A stretch of 5,992 nucleotides of DNA, from assembly GCA_002349565.1 (NCBI GenBank), contig DEDN01000022.1:1-5992 (forward strand). Direction: 5' to 3'. Origin of the DNA: Alphaproteobacteria bacterium UBA2903. Its GTDB lineage: Bacteria; Pseudomonadota; Alphaproteobacteria; CAAGCB01; CAG-977. Position 1 is the first letter of the stretch, and each line of letters begins with the position of its first letter. A program made the position numbers and the translations under genes. Positions 5,569-5,992 of the stretch are shown here, piece after piece. A model generated the notes under the pieces. It made no database searches. It saw only the letters and a list, made by a program, of their open reading frames with translations, and was not told the DNA's origin.

Positions 5569-5577
5569 AAAAGGCAA
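5550..5577 (-). promoter_or_regulatory. Candidate promoter of the 211-residue gene
   Basis: On the minus strand TTGCCT (5577-5572) and TATGTT (5555-5550) are 16 bases apart. Transcription would start near 5543, in the middle of the inverted repeat, giving a leader of about 20 bases. TATAAA at 5566-5561 is an alternative -10 but lacks a good -35. Confidence 0.35.
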
Positions 5578-5631
5578 CAGATTTTTTCCAAATTTTTTGA
5601 AAAACCCGTTCTTTAAGAAATTGCAAAACAA

Positions 5632-5744
5632 ACGACCGTTTGATTTGCCTGAAATCTGTAAAACGACTGAACGAAAAATCGTTGATTTAATCTTTGCATT
5701 TGAATTTCGTGCTTTATAATGCTATTCATAAATCAAATGGTCGT
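5632..5744 (+). repeat. 15-base complementary arms around the glycosyltransferase promoter
   Basis: ACGACCGTTTGATTT (5632-5646) and AAATCAAATGGTCGT (5730-5744) are inverted copies with one difference, which becomes a G-U pair in RNA, so all 15 positions can pair. The 83-base loop holds a smaller stem AACGA-AAAA-TCGTT (5670-5683) and the TATAAT box. The left arm also belongs to a local inverted repeat CAAACG-AC-CGTTTG (5629-5642). The right arm ends 14 bases before the Shine-Dalgarno. Confidence 0.55.
5694..5720 (+). promoter_or_regulatory. Proximal promoter of the glycosyltransferase gene
   Basis: A consensus -10 TATAAT (5715-5720) has TTGCAT (5694-5699) 15 bases upstream, or TTTGCA (5693-5698) at 16. 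The spacing is short but the -10 is perfect. Initiation would fall near 5727, leaving a leader of about 43 bases. Confidence 0.55.
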
Positions 5745-5769
5745 CACTTTTAAAACGCAAGGATTTGCC

Positions 5770-5992
5770 ATGCCTAAAATATCCGTCCTGATTCCAACCT
5801 ACAACACCAAAGAAGAATACCTGCGCGAAGCAATCGAAAGCGTGCTGAATCAAACGTTCAAAGATTTTGAACTTATCATTTTGGACGATTGCTCCACGGC
5901 TGAAAACGTCGAAAAAGTCGTTAAATCGTACGCCGATCCGCGCATTCGCTTTTATCGCAACGAAACCACTCTGGGCATATCGGGGACGCGCA
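5770..5992 (+). CDS. Glycosyltransferase family 2, N-terminal part
   Basis: Only the first 74 residues are in the window. They match the start of the GT-A fold of family 2 enzymes, which move sugars from nucleotide-sugar donors in making polysaccharide, lipopolysaccharide or glycoprotein glycans. PKISVLIPTYN is the first strand of the nucleotide-binding fold. AIESVLNQTFKDFELIILDD follows, with the Asp pair at 39-40, then NETTLGISGTR, the usual GxxxRN-like region. AAGGA (5759-5763) lies six bases before the ATG and fixes the start. The DxD motif and acceptor-binding part lie beyond the window, so donor and acceptor cannot be predicted. It may open a surface glycan cluster to the right, which is not visible. 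Confidence 0.9.
   Translation, partial: MPKISVLIPTYNTKEEYLREAIESVLNQTFKDFELIILDDCSTAENVEKVVKSYADPRIRFYRNETTLGISGTR

Noticed and set aside
5582..5604. Terminator from the TTTTTTCC...GAAAAA stretch
   Set aside because: The possible stem is almost all A-T with a long loop, and no gene ends nearby. It is better described as AT-rich, possibly curved, promoter-region DNA.

Overview
This window looks like ordinary bacterial chromosome from a Gram-negative organism. Genes are tightly packed, Shine-Dalgarno sites and sigma70-like promoters are recognisable, and base composition in the genes is roughly balanced. An alphaproteobacterium is my best guess, mainly because the CorA protein belongs to the ZntB-like branch. 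That guess is weak: the window has no rRNA or lineage marker. I see no tRNA, rRNA, CRISPR array, insertion sequence or phage gene.

Left part, 43-1999, minus strand: a two-gene operon. A ZntB/CorA-type metal transporter comes first. One base later comes a Sua5-type threonylcarbamoyl-AMP synthase, which makes the precursor of the tRNA t6A modification. The two jobs are unrelated, but the junction (TGA-A-ATG) implies translational coupling.

Middle part, 2170-4858, plus strand: a three-gene operon divergent from the first. It begins with leucyl aminopeptidase (pepA, all M17 active-site residues present). Next is an 85-residue protein with a lysine-rich start. Last is an exported protein of 316 residues made of four cysteine-rich repeats of about 60 residues, which I do not recognise. 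The last two genes overlap by ATGA. The 170-base divergent spacer between the operons holds three consecutive inverted repeats. One of them, read toward the transporter gene, looks like an attenuator.

Right part, 4859-5992: a terminator that works in both directions separates the repeat protein from a convergent gene on the minus strand. That gene encodes a 211-residue soluble protein I do not recognise and has a perfect Shine-Dalgarno. Its upstream spacer (5523-5769) has an 18-bp operator-like inverted repeat overlapping candidate promoters in both directions. It also has a pair of 15-base complementary arms around a second promoter. A family 2 glycosyltransferase then starts and runs off the window.

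The most novel items are the secreted four-repeat cysteine protein with its small partner, and the two structured intergenic regions.
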